Shown: positions 1-7,714, counted from the stretch's first letter. The stretch: 21,102 nucleotides of DNA from Gammaproteobacteria bacterium UBA7449 (GCA_002477465.1 DLPV01000005.1:96981-118082), one strand, 5' to 3'. The notes: a model not told the origin generated them from the sequence alone. Made by a program: numbers and translations.

Positions 1-200
1 TAGCCGATACATTTAGATATCATATTGATATCATTTACCAGATTCAACTGTCAACGAAAACCTAGCACAATACCTTCAAGGAGCCATTGCGATAGCGGAG
101 GAAATAAATGGAATTTTTATTTTATTATTAGAATCAAGCGGTTATGCACGATCCATCATTTTTACGGGCAAAACCACTATTCACAACATGGGTGGCAGCG
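1..200. other. AT-rich stretch without a recognised gene
   Basis: No ORF with family resemblance was found here on either strand. The left end is AT-rich and holds two GATATC palindromes five bases apart (about 17-33). On the minus strand this is the region downstream of the alpha/beta hydrolase, but no hairpin followed by a T-run is visible, so no terminator is called. A short ATG reading frame near 108 closes after seven codons and is dismissed. Confidence 0.5.
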
Positions 201-1046
201 TTAGGACTGGCCTAGCGCTGAGCGTGAACCCTCCCATTCCCGGATCAGATCCAGCAGATAATCAGGCTTCTCAAATGGCACGAGGTGCCCCGTGCCTGGC
301 ACCTCTACATAGTCATGTTGAGGAGACTTCGACTGCCATCTCTGCCAGTTGGACTGGTCCAGGGTGTTGGATTCACCGCCACGAATCGCCAGCACGGGGA
401 TTGCCAAGCCATCCAGCAGATGCCAGATATTTTGCGCCCGCAAATAGCATGCAGCTTCCCATTCGCGGCTAAAAGCGAGCTGCACCTGGCCTGTCTCAGA
501 ATCAATCAGGCCATGATTCACGTAATCCCAGAGCACTTCGTCCCCGATGCGCTTGAACACCGATTTTGGTCGAAAATGGTCGTAGGCGTGCTGCCGGCTC
601 GGCCATTGAAACTGGCGTGTCAATGTACGACGGATAAGCGGAACACGCCTCCGTGCCAGCCACCTGAACATCCGCAGCATACGGTAGTAAGCAGGCGTCA
701 TCAGCACCGGCTCTATCAGAATCAAGCCCTTTATTGGCAACTGAGAATTGACCGCGGCCATCACCAGAGCAGCCGATCCCATGGAGTGTCCCATGCAGAT
801 AGCAGGCTTATTCAGCTGTCCCAGTGCCGCGACAACATCCTCACCGAACACATCCCAGGACTTCAGTGTCGTGGGCGGTTCAGCCTCTGGCCAGAGTGGT
901 CTGTGCAAGCCGGCAACCACATGATGCGACGCAGTGAGCGGCTCCAGCAGTGCGCGATATGCCAGGGGTGGGTAGCCATTGGCGTGGGCAAAGAACAGCA
1001 GGTCGCCATCGCCGCCAAGGTCCAAAGAAGGTACTTTCGAGTGCAT
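201..1046 (-). CDS. alpha/beta hydrolase (serine hydrolase)
   Basis: This 281-residue protein has the alpha/beta-hydrolase layout: an oxyanion-loop stretch HANGYP near residue 21, the nucleophile elbow GHSMGS with Ser88, and a C-terminal GTGHLVPFEKP segment supplying the catalytic His. The acid residue is less clear; the usual Asp region reads RGGESNTLD. There is no signal peptide, so it is probably a cytosolic esterase or lipase-like enzyme of unknown substrate. A GTG lies directly before the chosen ATG (1049), so the start could be one codon earlier; neither has a strong ribosome-binding site. It begins 32 nt after the ABA4-like gene on the same strand and is probably co-transcribed with it. 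Confidence 0.9.
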   Translation of the reverse strand: MHSKVPSLDLGGDGDLLFFAHANGYPPLAYRALLEPLTASHHVVAGLHRPLWPEAEPPTTLKSWDVFGEDVVAALGQLNKPAICMGHSMGSAALVMAAVNSQLPIKGLILIEPVLMTPAYYRMLRMFRWLARRRVPLIRRTLTRQFQWPSRQHAYDHFRPKSVFKRIGDEVLWDYVNHGLIDSETGQVQLAFSREWEAACYLRAQNIWHLLDGLAIPVLAIRGGESNTLDQSNWQRWQSKSPQHDYVEVPGTGHLVPFEKPDYLLDLIREWEGSRSALGQS

Positions 1047-1078
1047 CACGTTAACCCGGATTCTGATTCCTTACTACG

Positions 1079-1525
1079 TTATCGGGCCAGATCATAGATT
1101 GTGAATCGCCTCGCCACCACTGTTCGCAGCGATAGATAAAGCACCAGACCCACAGGGCCAAACAGCCAAGTGAATACCAGACAAGGAACAACCATCCAGT
1201 GGGGGATGTTATGCCGCTGCGCATCCTGCACTTCCCAGCTGCCCACGAACAGATCAAATGCAAGGTAGTGTACCCAACCACCGGTGAGGATATAAGGGTT
1301 ACTGAATAATGCGGCTACTGCCGCGGCAGAGCCAAAACCACCGCCCTCCGGCCAGGCTGACAGCTGAGACAGCACCAGCCCAAGGTAGACTAAACCCAAA
1401 ATAAAGGGAATTACGCCGGCACTAATCAGCGTCAGCGTCCATTTCCAGCGCGGTAGCGCAGCCAGAAGCAGCCATCCCGGCAAAATCAATAGATTACAGA
1501 CAGAAAAAATGAATTCAGCGCTCAT
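1079..1525 (-). CDS. ABA4-like (DUF4281) integral membrane protein
   Basis: A 148-residue protein with about four hydrophobic helices. It matches the ABA4-like/DUF4281 pattern: N-terminal FSVCNLLILPGW, then NPYILTGGWVHYLAFDLFVG, and a C-terminal segment with WMVVPCLVFTWLFGPVG. The plant relative ABA4 is needed for neoxanthin formation; the bacterial function is not established, and no carotenoid gene is visible here. The frame is open upstream to 1612, but the ATG at 1525 is preceded by an AGGGGG sequence at good spacing and begins the family-like region, so this start was chosen. The alpha/beta hydrolase follows on the same strand. Confidence 0.85.
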   Translation of the reverse strand: MSAEFIFSVCNLLILPGWLLLAALPRWKWTLTLISAGVIPFILGLVYLGLVLSQLSAWPEGGGFGSAAAVAALFSNPYILTGGWVHYLAFDLFVGSWEVQDAQRHNIPHWMVVPCLVFTWLFGPVGLVLYLSLRTVVARRFTIYDLAR

Positions 1526-1639
1526 GGCAGCCCCCTGGAAAATGGTCTGGATGCAGAATGATTGGAAACCGGGTTTAAAAAAAGACTCAAGACGCAACGC
1601 CTGAGCCCGCAATACTGGGGCTGCGCGAGAAACTTAACC

Positions 1640-2510
1640 TCAAAACCTCAGCAGGTTACGTTCTGTGATGCAGGTGATATCGACGCCCTTCCGCTTAAAC
1701 AAAAGAGCCTTTTCAATCTTGCGACCGTGGGCGGTGGACAACCAATCGCGGCTGGCCAGAGTGCCTATCTCGAGATAATCCACATTCTTGTTAACGTATG
1801 GTGATGTTTCGGCACCGCGCAGTCGAAGATTAGTATCTACTGTGTTGCGATCGCCACTGACGAATTCACCGGTAAGACAGAATGTTGAGCCGGCCACTTT
1901 TATGTCGTCTACTTCGTCTCCCCAGACTTCTGTGGATGATTCGTAGCTAACGTCCGACGCCGAATTATCATTCCCGGTGATCTGATTCACCGTGACCATC
2001 AAATCGTGCCGCTCTTCATCAGTGATGATGCAGTCTTCCAGCACATTATTGAGCCGATTGACGATGACACTGGCAGGCCATTTTTCCCTGATCGTCTCAT
2101 TGCGATTTAACCAGCCAGAAAGACCATCGACTTCCTGGTCGTTCAATACACCATCAGAGGCGACGCCTGTCAGAAAACCAATGGGTTCATCGATCTTGCC
2201 CATTCCAACCGCAGCGTCCTAACCGATCAGTGCTGCGATGGCACTCTGCATGCCAGCCCATTCCTCTGGCGTGATGACGCCATCCTGGAGGTTGTCACCC
2301 ACTTACTGAAGTATCGCAACAGCGTCATCGTGGTCAGCCAGGTATTGCTGAGATTTTGAGCCAGCCGTCGAGAAACAGCAGTTCCTTCTCATTCAGTTCC
2401 TCATCAGCAACAATTCTAGCGAGGATGCCTCGCAGTCTGTTCAGGGCTTTCTCTTTTTGGTGGGCAAAACCAAACGCTTCAGTGAGCGACTGGCTCTCTA
2501 CTTCCTTCAT
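1640..2510 (-). pseudogene. BRCT-domain protein, degraded by frameshift and two stops
   Basis: Joined across three lesions, this gives one coherent protein of about 289 residues. The N-terminal part (from ATG 2510, MKEVESQSL) and middle part are acidic helical segments with two similar motifs (ELLFLDGWL and EVDGLSGWL). The C-terminal 80 residues resemble a BRCT domain, starting GSTFCLTGEFVSG and ending CITERNLLRF. The lesions on the coding strand are a likely one-base insertion in the A run at 2354-2357, after which the frame reads SQQYLADHDDAVAILQ; a TAA at 2303-2305; and a TAG at 2219-2221. The total length is 3n+1, as a single insertion predicts. BRCT domains usually bind phosphopeptides or DNA ends. 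The last 187 codons remain open from an ATG at 2203, so a shortened product is possible but lacks the N-terminal half. Confidence 0.85.
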
Positions 2511-2560
2511 GATCGCCAAGTTGATGCACCACTGGTGGCGATAAAGTGGCTGAAAATACA

Positions 2561-2577
2561 ATGATAATAATTATCAT
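2561..2577. promoter_or_regulatory. Fur-box-like perfect palindrome
   Basis: The sequence ATGATAAT-A-ATTATCAT is a perfect 17-bp palindrome. It contains TGATAAT-N-ATTATCA exactly, the 7-1-7 form of the ferric uptake regulator (Fur) operator. It lies 51 nt upstream of the ATG of the broken BRCT gene and about 200 nt upstream of the small membrane-protein gene at 2775, so it could control either or both divergent promoters. No clear -10/-35 pair could be fixed on either side. The iron link is inferred from the motif only. Confidence 0.6.
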
Positions 2578-2774
2578 GGAAGTTTCCAGCGAGACAGCCA
2601 AAAAATTCCCCAGTTGCGCCGTGATCTACCTCACATAGTAATCCAATAGCACTGTTATGGCTTGGAGCAGATAAGTAGCTACAGACTCTGACAATGCGTA
2701 GTAGCCCCCGTCTCCAGAGGAATTTGATAAGGCTTCCCAGTGGGTTACACTTGTCTCCCCAGATGGAGACTGGA

Positions 2775-3110
2775 ATGACAGAGACAGAGCACACAGCCCA
2801 GCTGGATGACCGCTCACTTATGGCGAAATTGCTGGCTGGTGAGTATGGCCTGGCAATTACCTATTGGGTGCTCTACTTTGCGGGCGCCTCGCTGTTTTTC
2901 TACTTTGGCAGTCAGGCGGTGGACAATGAGCAATGGCTGCCCTATTTGGGCATGGTGGCTGGCATTCTCGCCTACACTTTTCTGCTCATTCTGGGCATTC
3001 GCTCTGCCTATCGCGGCCCGCAGTTGTGGAAAGTGATGTCCAGAACTTCGTCGATCTTTATGATTATTAACGTACTGGTGGGAATCAGTACACTCGGATT
3101 CATCTACTAG
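2775..3110 (+). CDS. small three-helix membrane protein, unknown function
   Basis: This 111-residue protein was not recognised as a named family. After a short polar N-terminus it has hydrophobic segments at about residues 23-43 (LAITYWVLYFAGASLFFYFG), 55-75 (YLGMVAGILAYTFLLILG) and 88-108 (SSIFMIINVLVGISTLGF), so it is probably an inner-membrane protein. The frame is open from 2694, but ATG 2775 has a GGAG five bases upstream, whereas ATG 2763 has no such site. It is the first rightward gene, 31 nt ahead of the thioredoxin-fold gene, and may belong to the same transcript. It contains no Cys or obvious metal-binding motif. Confidence 0.75.
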   Translation: MTETEHTAQLDDRSLMAKLLAGEYGLAITYWVLYFAGASLFFYFGSQAVDNEQWLPYLGMVAGILAYTFLLILGIRSAYRGPQLWKVMSRTSSIFMIINVLVGISTLGFIY

Positions 3111-3141
3111 GCTCCTGGCAGCCGACACTTATCTGGACTAA

Positions 3142-4587
3142 ATGGACTCAATTAACAATTCTACTTACTCCCTGATCGTCAAGAAGTCCTGCCCTACTTG
3201 CGAATTGATTGAACCTGTCGTCCGGGAGCTCGCCGACACCTATGGCGCCAGCCTTCAGGTTTACGTGCAAGATGACGCCGCGTATCTGACCGAGCTGCCC
3301 CAACAGGCAGATGACACGGCACTGGCGTTTTCCTATCAGCAGAATATAGAGATCGTGCCGACCCTGATTCGTCATGAAACAGAGGCTCAAAGCGAACAGC
3401 GATTGGTGGGCTGGGACAGGCAGGAATGGCAGGAATTCACCGGGCTGGATCAGCTCGGGTCCGATTTGATTTCATTCAAGCCCGGCTGCGGCTCGCTCAC
3501 TGAAGATCCTGGTATGGCTGAGCAGCTCGCCGTGCGTTTTGATGGCGAGCGTCTGCAAGCAAGGCGGGTCGATGTTGCTGAGGCCGAAGACATTACGGAA
3601 GCCTGTTTTGACCGTGGCTGGTCGGATGGGTTGCCAGTGGTGCCCCCAACTCCAATCCGAGTCATGCGCATGTTGGCAGGTACAGACCTGGCCCCAGATG
3701 AATCTATCGGCCTGGTGCCCCCGGATCACGTGGACTGCACGGTGGAAAAAGTCGCCATCAATGCAGTGATGGCCGGCTGCAAACCCGAATACTTCCCAAC
3801 CGTTATCGCAGTCGTCAGGGCCGCCCTGAAGGAGAAGTTCTGCATGCACGGCTTGCTATGCACCACTTATTTTTCCTCGCCGGTCGTAATTGTAAATGGC
3901 CCGGTGTCTCGCCATATTGGAATGAATTCCGGTGGTAATGCCCTCGGACAGGGAAACCGAGCCAATGCGACCATTGGTAGAGCCCTGCAGCTGCTAATTC
4001 GTAATGTTGGCGGCGGCAAACCCGGCGGCATTGACCGGGCTACCCTGGGAAATCCTGGAAAATATACATTTTGCTTTGCCGAGGATGAATCGGACCTCGA
4101 TTGGCCGACGCTAGCCATGGACAGGGGGTTTGAAAGAGACGACTCCGTCGTCAGTTTGTTTGCTGGCGATGGCGTGCAGCCAATTCTCGACCAAATCTCC
4201 CGCACGCCGGAGTCACTGGCAAAGAGCATGGCTGCCAGCTTGCGCTCCGTTGTCCATGTGAAAAAATTTGGTATGGCTGACGCCACCTTGGTGGTGTGCC
4301 CAGAGCATCGACGCGTGCTCAGGGAGAACGGCTGGAACAAGAGCGACCTGAAGCAGGCCCTATTTGATGAATTAGTGACACCTAGCACAGAACTTATGTG
4401 TGGTGTCGGCGGCATCAGTGAAGGCATGCCGGAAAAACTGCGTGGCAAACTACTTAGCAAATTTCGTGATGATGGCCTGCACATCGTTACCGCCGGCGGC
4501 ACCGCCGGCATGTTTTCAGCCATTATCAGTGGCTGGGTTGCTTCCGGAGAAAGAGGCAGCCAATTGGTATCTCAACGCGTTGACTAA
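3142..4587 (+). CDS. thioredoxin-fold fusion protein, partner of UGSC selenoprotein
   Basis: A 481-residue protein with two parts. Residues 1-110 look like a thioredoxin fold: the redox motif CPTC (Cys17, Cys20) follows the first strand, and IEIVPT supplies the expected cis-proline (Pro73) before RLVGWDR. Residues about 130-481 form a second, unnamed region with a GWSDGLPVVPPTP motif, VEKVAINAVMAGC, GQGNRANATIGRAL, LLIRNVGGGKPGG and a late segment, VVCPEHRRVLRENGWNKSD. Several Cys residues in the second part could be redox-active. No signal peptide is visible, so it is probably cytosolic. It ends 11 nt before the selenoprotein gene, strongly suggesting co-translation and a shared task. I infer that the thioredoxin domain reduces, or is reduced by, the selenoprotein; the role of the larger domain is unknown. 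Confidence 0.88.
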   Translation: MDSINNSTYSLIVKKSCPTCELIEPVVRELADTYGASLQVYVQDDAAYLTELPQQADDTALAFSYQQNIEIVPTLIRHETEAQSEQRLVGWDRQEWQEFTGLDQLGSDLISFKPGCGSLTEDPGMAEQLAVRFDGERLQARRVDVAEAEDITEACFDRGWSDGLPVVPPTPIRVMRMLAGTDLAPDESIGLVPPDHVDCTVEKVAINAVMAGCKPEYFPTVIAVVRAALKEKFCMHGLLCTTYFSSPVVIVNGPVSRHIGMNSGGNALGQGNRANATIGRALQLLIRNVGGGKPGGIDRATLGNPGKYTFCFAEDESDLDWPTLAMDRGFERDDSVVSLFAGDGVQPILDQISRTPESLAKSMAASLRSVVHVKKFGMADATLVVCPEHRRVLRENGWNKSDLKQALFDELVTPSTELMCGVGGISEGMPEKLRGKLLSKFRDDGLHIVTAGGTAGMFSAIISGWVASGERGSQLVSQRVD

Positions 4588-4598
4588 CGGAGACTGTA

Positions 4599-5123
4599 AT
4601 GAGTGAAATAACTATGTTGGACCCAACCAGTGAGCTGAGTCCTGTGGAAAAACAGTTGCTGCCACGCCTTGAAGGGCTTGGCGATGCCACAGTTGGACTG
4701 CTGGATATATCCAAGCCACGGGGCAAGGAATTCCTCGACGAGGTTCAGAGGCAGCTGGAAGAATCAGGCGCCAAAGTAAAGCGCTACGCGAAGCCTACCT
4801 TTGCCCGAGTCGCGCCTAAAGAGCTGACCCAGAAAATCAGCAGTGAGTGCGACGCTGTAATCGAAGGACTCGCCGACTGAGGCTCATGTACCTCGTGCAG
4901 TTTGCATGACATCATGGACCTTGAAAGCCGCGGTATTCCCTCAGGATTTGTTGCTTCCTCTGAATTCATTCAGGCAGCGGAAGCACAAGGCAACTCCCTG
5001 GGTATTCATCCCAGGAGTGTATTCGTGCCCCATCCCATACAGGATCGAACTGATGATGAGATGGTGCAATTAGCCAGAGACGCAATCGACAATGTATTGC
5101 AACTGGTCGTTAATAAATCGTAA
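4599..5123 (+). CDS. UGSC-family selenoprotein (in-frame UGA = Sec94)
   Basis: Reading the TGA at 4878-4880 as selenocysteine joins two open stretches into one 174-residue protein. The motif around it, LADUGSCTSCSLHD, is the defining U-G-S-C signature of the known UGSC selenoprotein family, whose reaction I believe is uncharacterised. Similarity flanks the UGA on both sides: DISKPRGKEFLDEV and KPTFARVAP before it; ESRGIPSGFVASSEF and VFVPHPIQDRTDDE after it. Cys97 (UGSC) and Cys100 could form a selenenylsulfide with Sec94. The ATG at 4599 has GGAG six bases upstream. A hairpin suited to SECIS function follows the UGA. The gene sits between the thioredoxin-fold protein and the thiolase with 11- and 12-nt gaps. 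The selA/B/C/D genes needed for decoding are not in this window. An ordinary stop is possible but unlikely given the continuity and motif. Confidence 0.93.
4893..4909 (+). promoter_or_regulatory. predicted bacterial SECIS hairpin
   Basis: Counting the U of the UGA as base 1, bases 16-22 (UCGUGCA) pair with bases 26-32 (UGCAUGA), with one G-U pair. This gives a seven-base-pair stem closing a GUU loop. The G and first U of the loop fall at positions 23 and 24, the spacing of the SelB-contacted loop bases in the E. coli fdhF element. It lies within coding sequence, as bacterial SECIS elements do. The three-base loop is tighter than usual, so the exact fold is uncertain. Confidence 0.65.
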
Positions 5124-5135
5124 TTGGAGCATGAT

Positions 5136-6320
5136 ATGACTAAACAAGCAGTAATCGTAGCAACCGCAAGAACCCCGATTGGCAGAGCCTATCGCGGAGC
5201 ATTCAATGACACAGACGCCCCTACCTTAGGTGGGCATGTCATTGCGGAAGCGGTGCGCCGGGCTGGTATTGAACCCGGCGAAGTCGACGATGTGGTGATG
5301 GGTTGTGCCATGCAGCAGGGGACATCGGGCTATAACATCGGCCGCACTGCGGGAGTCGCTGCAGGCTTGCCAAGCTCGGTATCCGGTATGAGCATGGATC
5401 GACAGTGCGCCTCCGGCATGATGGCAATCTGCACTGCAGCTAAACAAGTTGTCTCTGACAACATGCCAGTCGTCATAGGCGCCGGACTGGAATCAATTAG
5501 TCTTGTGCAGAACGAACACCGCAATGGTTTCAAAGCCCAAAGCCCAAATGTCATTGCTAATTCCGAGCATGCCTATATGTCCATGCTGGAGACTGCAGAA
5601 ATTGTAGCCAAGCGCTACAACATCAGCCGCGACAAACAGGACGAATATGCGCTGCAAAGCCAGCAGCGTACTGCAGCCGCACAGCAGGCCGGCGCCTTTG
5701 ATGACGAGATCGCCCCGCTCGAATCAAAGATGGTTTTCGTTGACAAGGAAACCAAGGCACAGAGTGTTCACGACGTGAAGCTCGATAAAGATGAAGGTAA
5801 TCGACCCACCACTACGCTGGAAGGTTTAGTTGGATTAAAACCAGTTTTTGAAGGCGGTGTCATCACCGCTGGTAATGCAAGCCAACTCTCAGATGGTGCT
5901 TCCGCCTCTGTGGTGATGGATAGCAAGCTGGCGGAGCAGAGAGGTCTGGAGCCATTGGGCGCCTATTGTGGCATGGCGGTAGCCGGCGTCGAACCGGATG
6001 AAATGGGTATAGGCCCTGTGAAGGCTGTGCCCAGGCTGCTGGAACGCTTCAACCTGTCAATGGACGATATTGGCCTGTGGGAACTCAACGAAGCCTTTGC
6101 GGTACAGGTAATCTACTGCCGCGATGAACTCGGTATCCCGAATGAACTGCTCAACGTAAATGGCGGCGCGATTTCCATCGGTCACCCCTACGGCATGAGC
6201 GGCGCCCGCATGGTGGGTCACGCCTTGATTGAAGGCAAGCGCAGAGGCGCCAAGTATGTGGTATGCACCATGTGCGTCGGCGGCGGCATGGGTGCGGCGG
6301 GTTTATTCGAAGTATTCTAG
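5136..6320 (+). CDS. thiolase family protein (acetyl-CoA acetyltransferase-like)
   Basis: A full-length 394-residue thiolase with all three catalytic signatures: the nucleophile Cys91 in DRQCASGM, the NEAFAVQ motif, His350 in GHPYGMSGAR, and Cys380 in CVGGGMGAAG. It should make or cleave a beta-ketoacyl-CoA in the cytosol. The GHPYGMSGAR form, rather than the common GHPLGATGAR, marks a subgroup whose substrate cannot be read from sequence. A TTG start at 5124 is possible, but ATG 5136 has GGAG six bases upstream and fits the family start. It begins 12 nt after the selenoprotein, so translation is probably coupled. The context suggests that it supplies or consumes an acyl-CoA in the same pathway. 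Confidence 0.95.
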   Translation: MTKQAVIVATARTPIGRAYRGAFNDTDAPTLGGHVIAEAVRRAGIEPGEVDDVVMGCAMQQGTSGYNIGRTAGVAAGLPSSVSGMSMDRQCASGMMAICTAAKQVVSDNMPVVIGAGLESISLVQNEHRNGFKAQSPNVIANSEHAYMSMLETAEIVAKRYNISRDKQDEYALQSQQRTAAAQQAGAFDDEIAPLESKMVFVDKETKAQSVHDVKLDKDEGNRPTTTLEGLVGLKPVFEGGVITAGNASQLSDGASASVVMDSKLAEQRGLEPLGAYCGMAVAGVEPDEMGIGPVKAVPRLLERFNLSMDDIGLWELNEAFAVQVIYCRDELGIPNELLNVNGGAISIGHPYGMSGARMVGHALIEGKRRGAKYVVCTMCVGGGMGAAGLFEVF

Positions 6321-6423
6321 CCAGTGAATTAATGGGTAGATAAGCCCAAGCAATCGGTTTCGCATCAGTGTTACTTTGCCTGCTGGTGCGAACCCAGACT
6401 CTCTTATAACAAGCGGTTCCATT

Positions 6424-7689
6424 ATGAACATCAAAAACCAAAAAATGAGCTACTTCTCATCAGCATTGGCCCTCAGCCTCTTGCTGATCCTGGCACAGCC
6501 GGCATTCAGCCAGGAGCCGGTTCGAATTGCTTTCATGGATCCGCTTTCCGGCGCTTTCGCGTCTATTGGCAACAGCGGCTTAAAACAACTGCAGTTTGCC
6601 GCTGATCACATGTTCAACGCCAAAGGCGGTATTTTGGGTGGCAGAATGATTGAGATCGTTCCCCTGGACAATCAGCAAAGCCCAACTGAAACCCAGCTGC
6701 AGTTTCGCCGCGCCGTAAGCGAGGACCTGCGCATTATTTTTCAGGGCAACAGTTCTGCTGTTGCCAACGCCCTGAACTCAACGATCACTCGCCATAACCG
6801 CCGTAATCCGGGACAGGAAATCTTGCAAATCAACTATTCTGCGGTGGATCCAATCCTCACCAACGAGCAGTGCAGTTTTTGGCATTTCAGGTTTGATGCC
6901 CATGCCATTATGAAACTGAATATCCTGACGGATTACATCGCCGAAAATCCCGACGTTAAAAAAATCTACATCATTGGGCAGGATTATTCATTCGGACAGG
7001 TCGTTTCCGACAACTCCATAGCCTTGCTGAATGCAAAACGCCCCGACATAGAAATCGTGGGCAATGAGTTTCATCCCATCGGTCAGGTCAAAGACTTTAC
7101 ACCCTACGTGACCAAGATAGTTGCCTCAGGCGCAGATGCTGTAATCACTGGTAATTTTGGTGCCGACATGGTTTCACTAGCCCGCTCCATAATCGACAGC
7201 GGCCTGGACATTCCTATCTACACATTCTATGCAGCCTATGATGGCATCACCGCGACCCTTGGCGCGGACGGTGTCGATCGAATCCATCTCATTCATAACG
7301 ATTCAGGCAACCCTCTGCCCAGCGAGGAGCGCAAGCAATACTATCGCGCCTTCAAGGCGGAGAACCCTAACAACGATATGACGCAGCCGCGCATCCTCAC
7401 GGCGCTACAGATGGTGGTGGCCGCCATGGAGGAGACGCAAAGCACGGATCCCTATGATATTGCCGTGGCCCTCGAGGACATGCGTTTCACAACCATTAGC
7501 GGCGAGGAAATCTGGATGCGCGGTGAGGATCACCAGGTTGTCCAGGGCTTACACCTTTCGGTGCATACAGACCAGGATGTAGAATTCGATGCCGACAACT
7601 CTGGATTTGGACTGGTAACAAGATATTCAGTACCAGCTGAAGAAACAGTTGTGGAGACGAGCTGCCGTATGCGGCGACCGCGTCGTTAA
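6424..7689 (+). CDS. periplasmic substrate-binding protein, Liv-type ABC importer
   Basis: A 421-residue exported binding protein. The N-terminus has a signal peptide: a basic start, a hydrophobic core SALALSLLLILA, and probable cleavage after QPAFS or AFSQ. The mature part opens with the type I fold start VRIAFMDPLSGAFASIGNSG and keeps KKIYIIGQDYSFGQ in the hinge region. The C-terminus, TSCRMRRPRR, resembles the Cys-containing tails of some amide/urea-type relatives. The ligand cannot be read from sequence; the family takes branched-chain amino acids, amides, urea and aromatic acids. The frame opens at 6376, but the ATG at 6424 gives a proper signal peptide. The 103-nt gap before it is the largest in this operon-like run, so an internal promoter is possible. 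Confidence 0.93.
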   Translation: MNIKNQKMSYFSSALALSLLLILAQPAFSQEPVRIAFMDPLSGAFASIGNSGLKQLQFAADHMFNAKGGILGGRMIEIVPLDNQQSPTETQLQFRRAVSEDLRIIFQGNSSAVANALNSTITRHNRRNPGQEILQINYSAVDPILTNEQCSFWHFRFDAHAIMKLNILTDYIAENPDVKKIYIIGQDYSFGQVVSDNSIALLNAKRPDIEIVGNEFHPIGQVKDFTPYVTKIVASGADAVITGNFGADMVSLARSIIDSGLDIPIYTFYAAYDGITATLGADGVDRIHLIHNDSGNPLPSEERKQYYRAFKAENPNNDMTQPRILTALQMVVAAMEETQSTDPYDIAVALEDMRFTTISGEEIWMRGEDHQVVQGLHLSVHTDQDVEFDADNSGFGLVTRYSVPAEETVVETSCRMRRPRR

Positions 7690-7714
7690 GACTAAGAACT
7701 GGCTGCTCCCCTGT

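Noticed and set aside
285..1097. Long rightward ORF of 270 codons opposite the alpha/beta hydrolase
   Set aside because: Low-complexity, Arg/His/Gln-rich translation without family resemblance; the opposite strand encodes a clear hydrolase.
3867..4523. 218-codon leftward ORF opposite the thioredoxin-fusion gene
   Set aside because: Ser/Pro/Arg-rich shadow translation of a well-supported gene.
4599..5123. Two separate small proteins, 4599-4880 and 4902-5123 (TTG start)
   Set aside because: They share one frame, and joining them through the TGA yields the UGSC motif with a downstream SECIS-like hairpin. The second would have no independent ribosome-binding site.
6376..6410. Possible promoter before the binding-protein gene (TTGCCT and TATAAC)
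   Set aside because: The spacing is 23 bases, too long for a normal sigma-70 promoter, and no better pair was seen.
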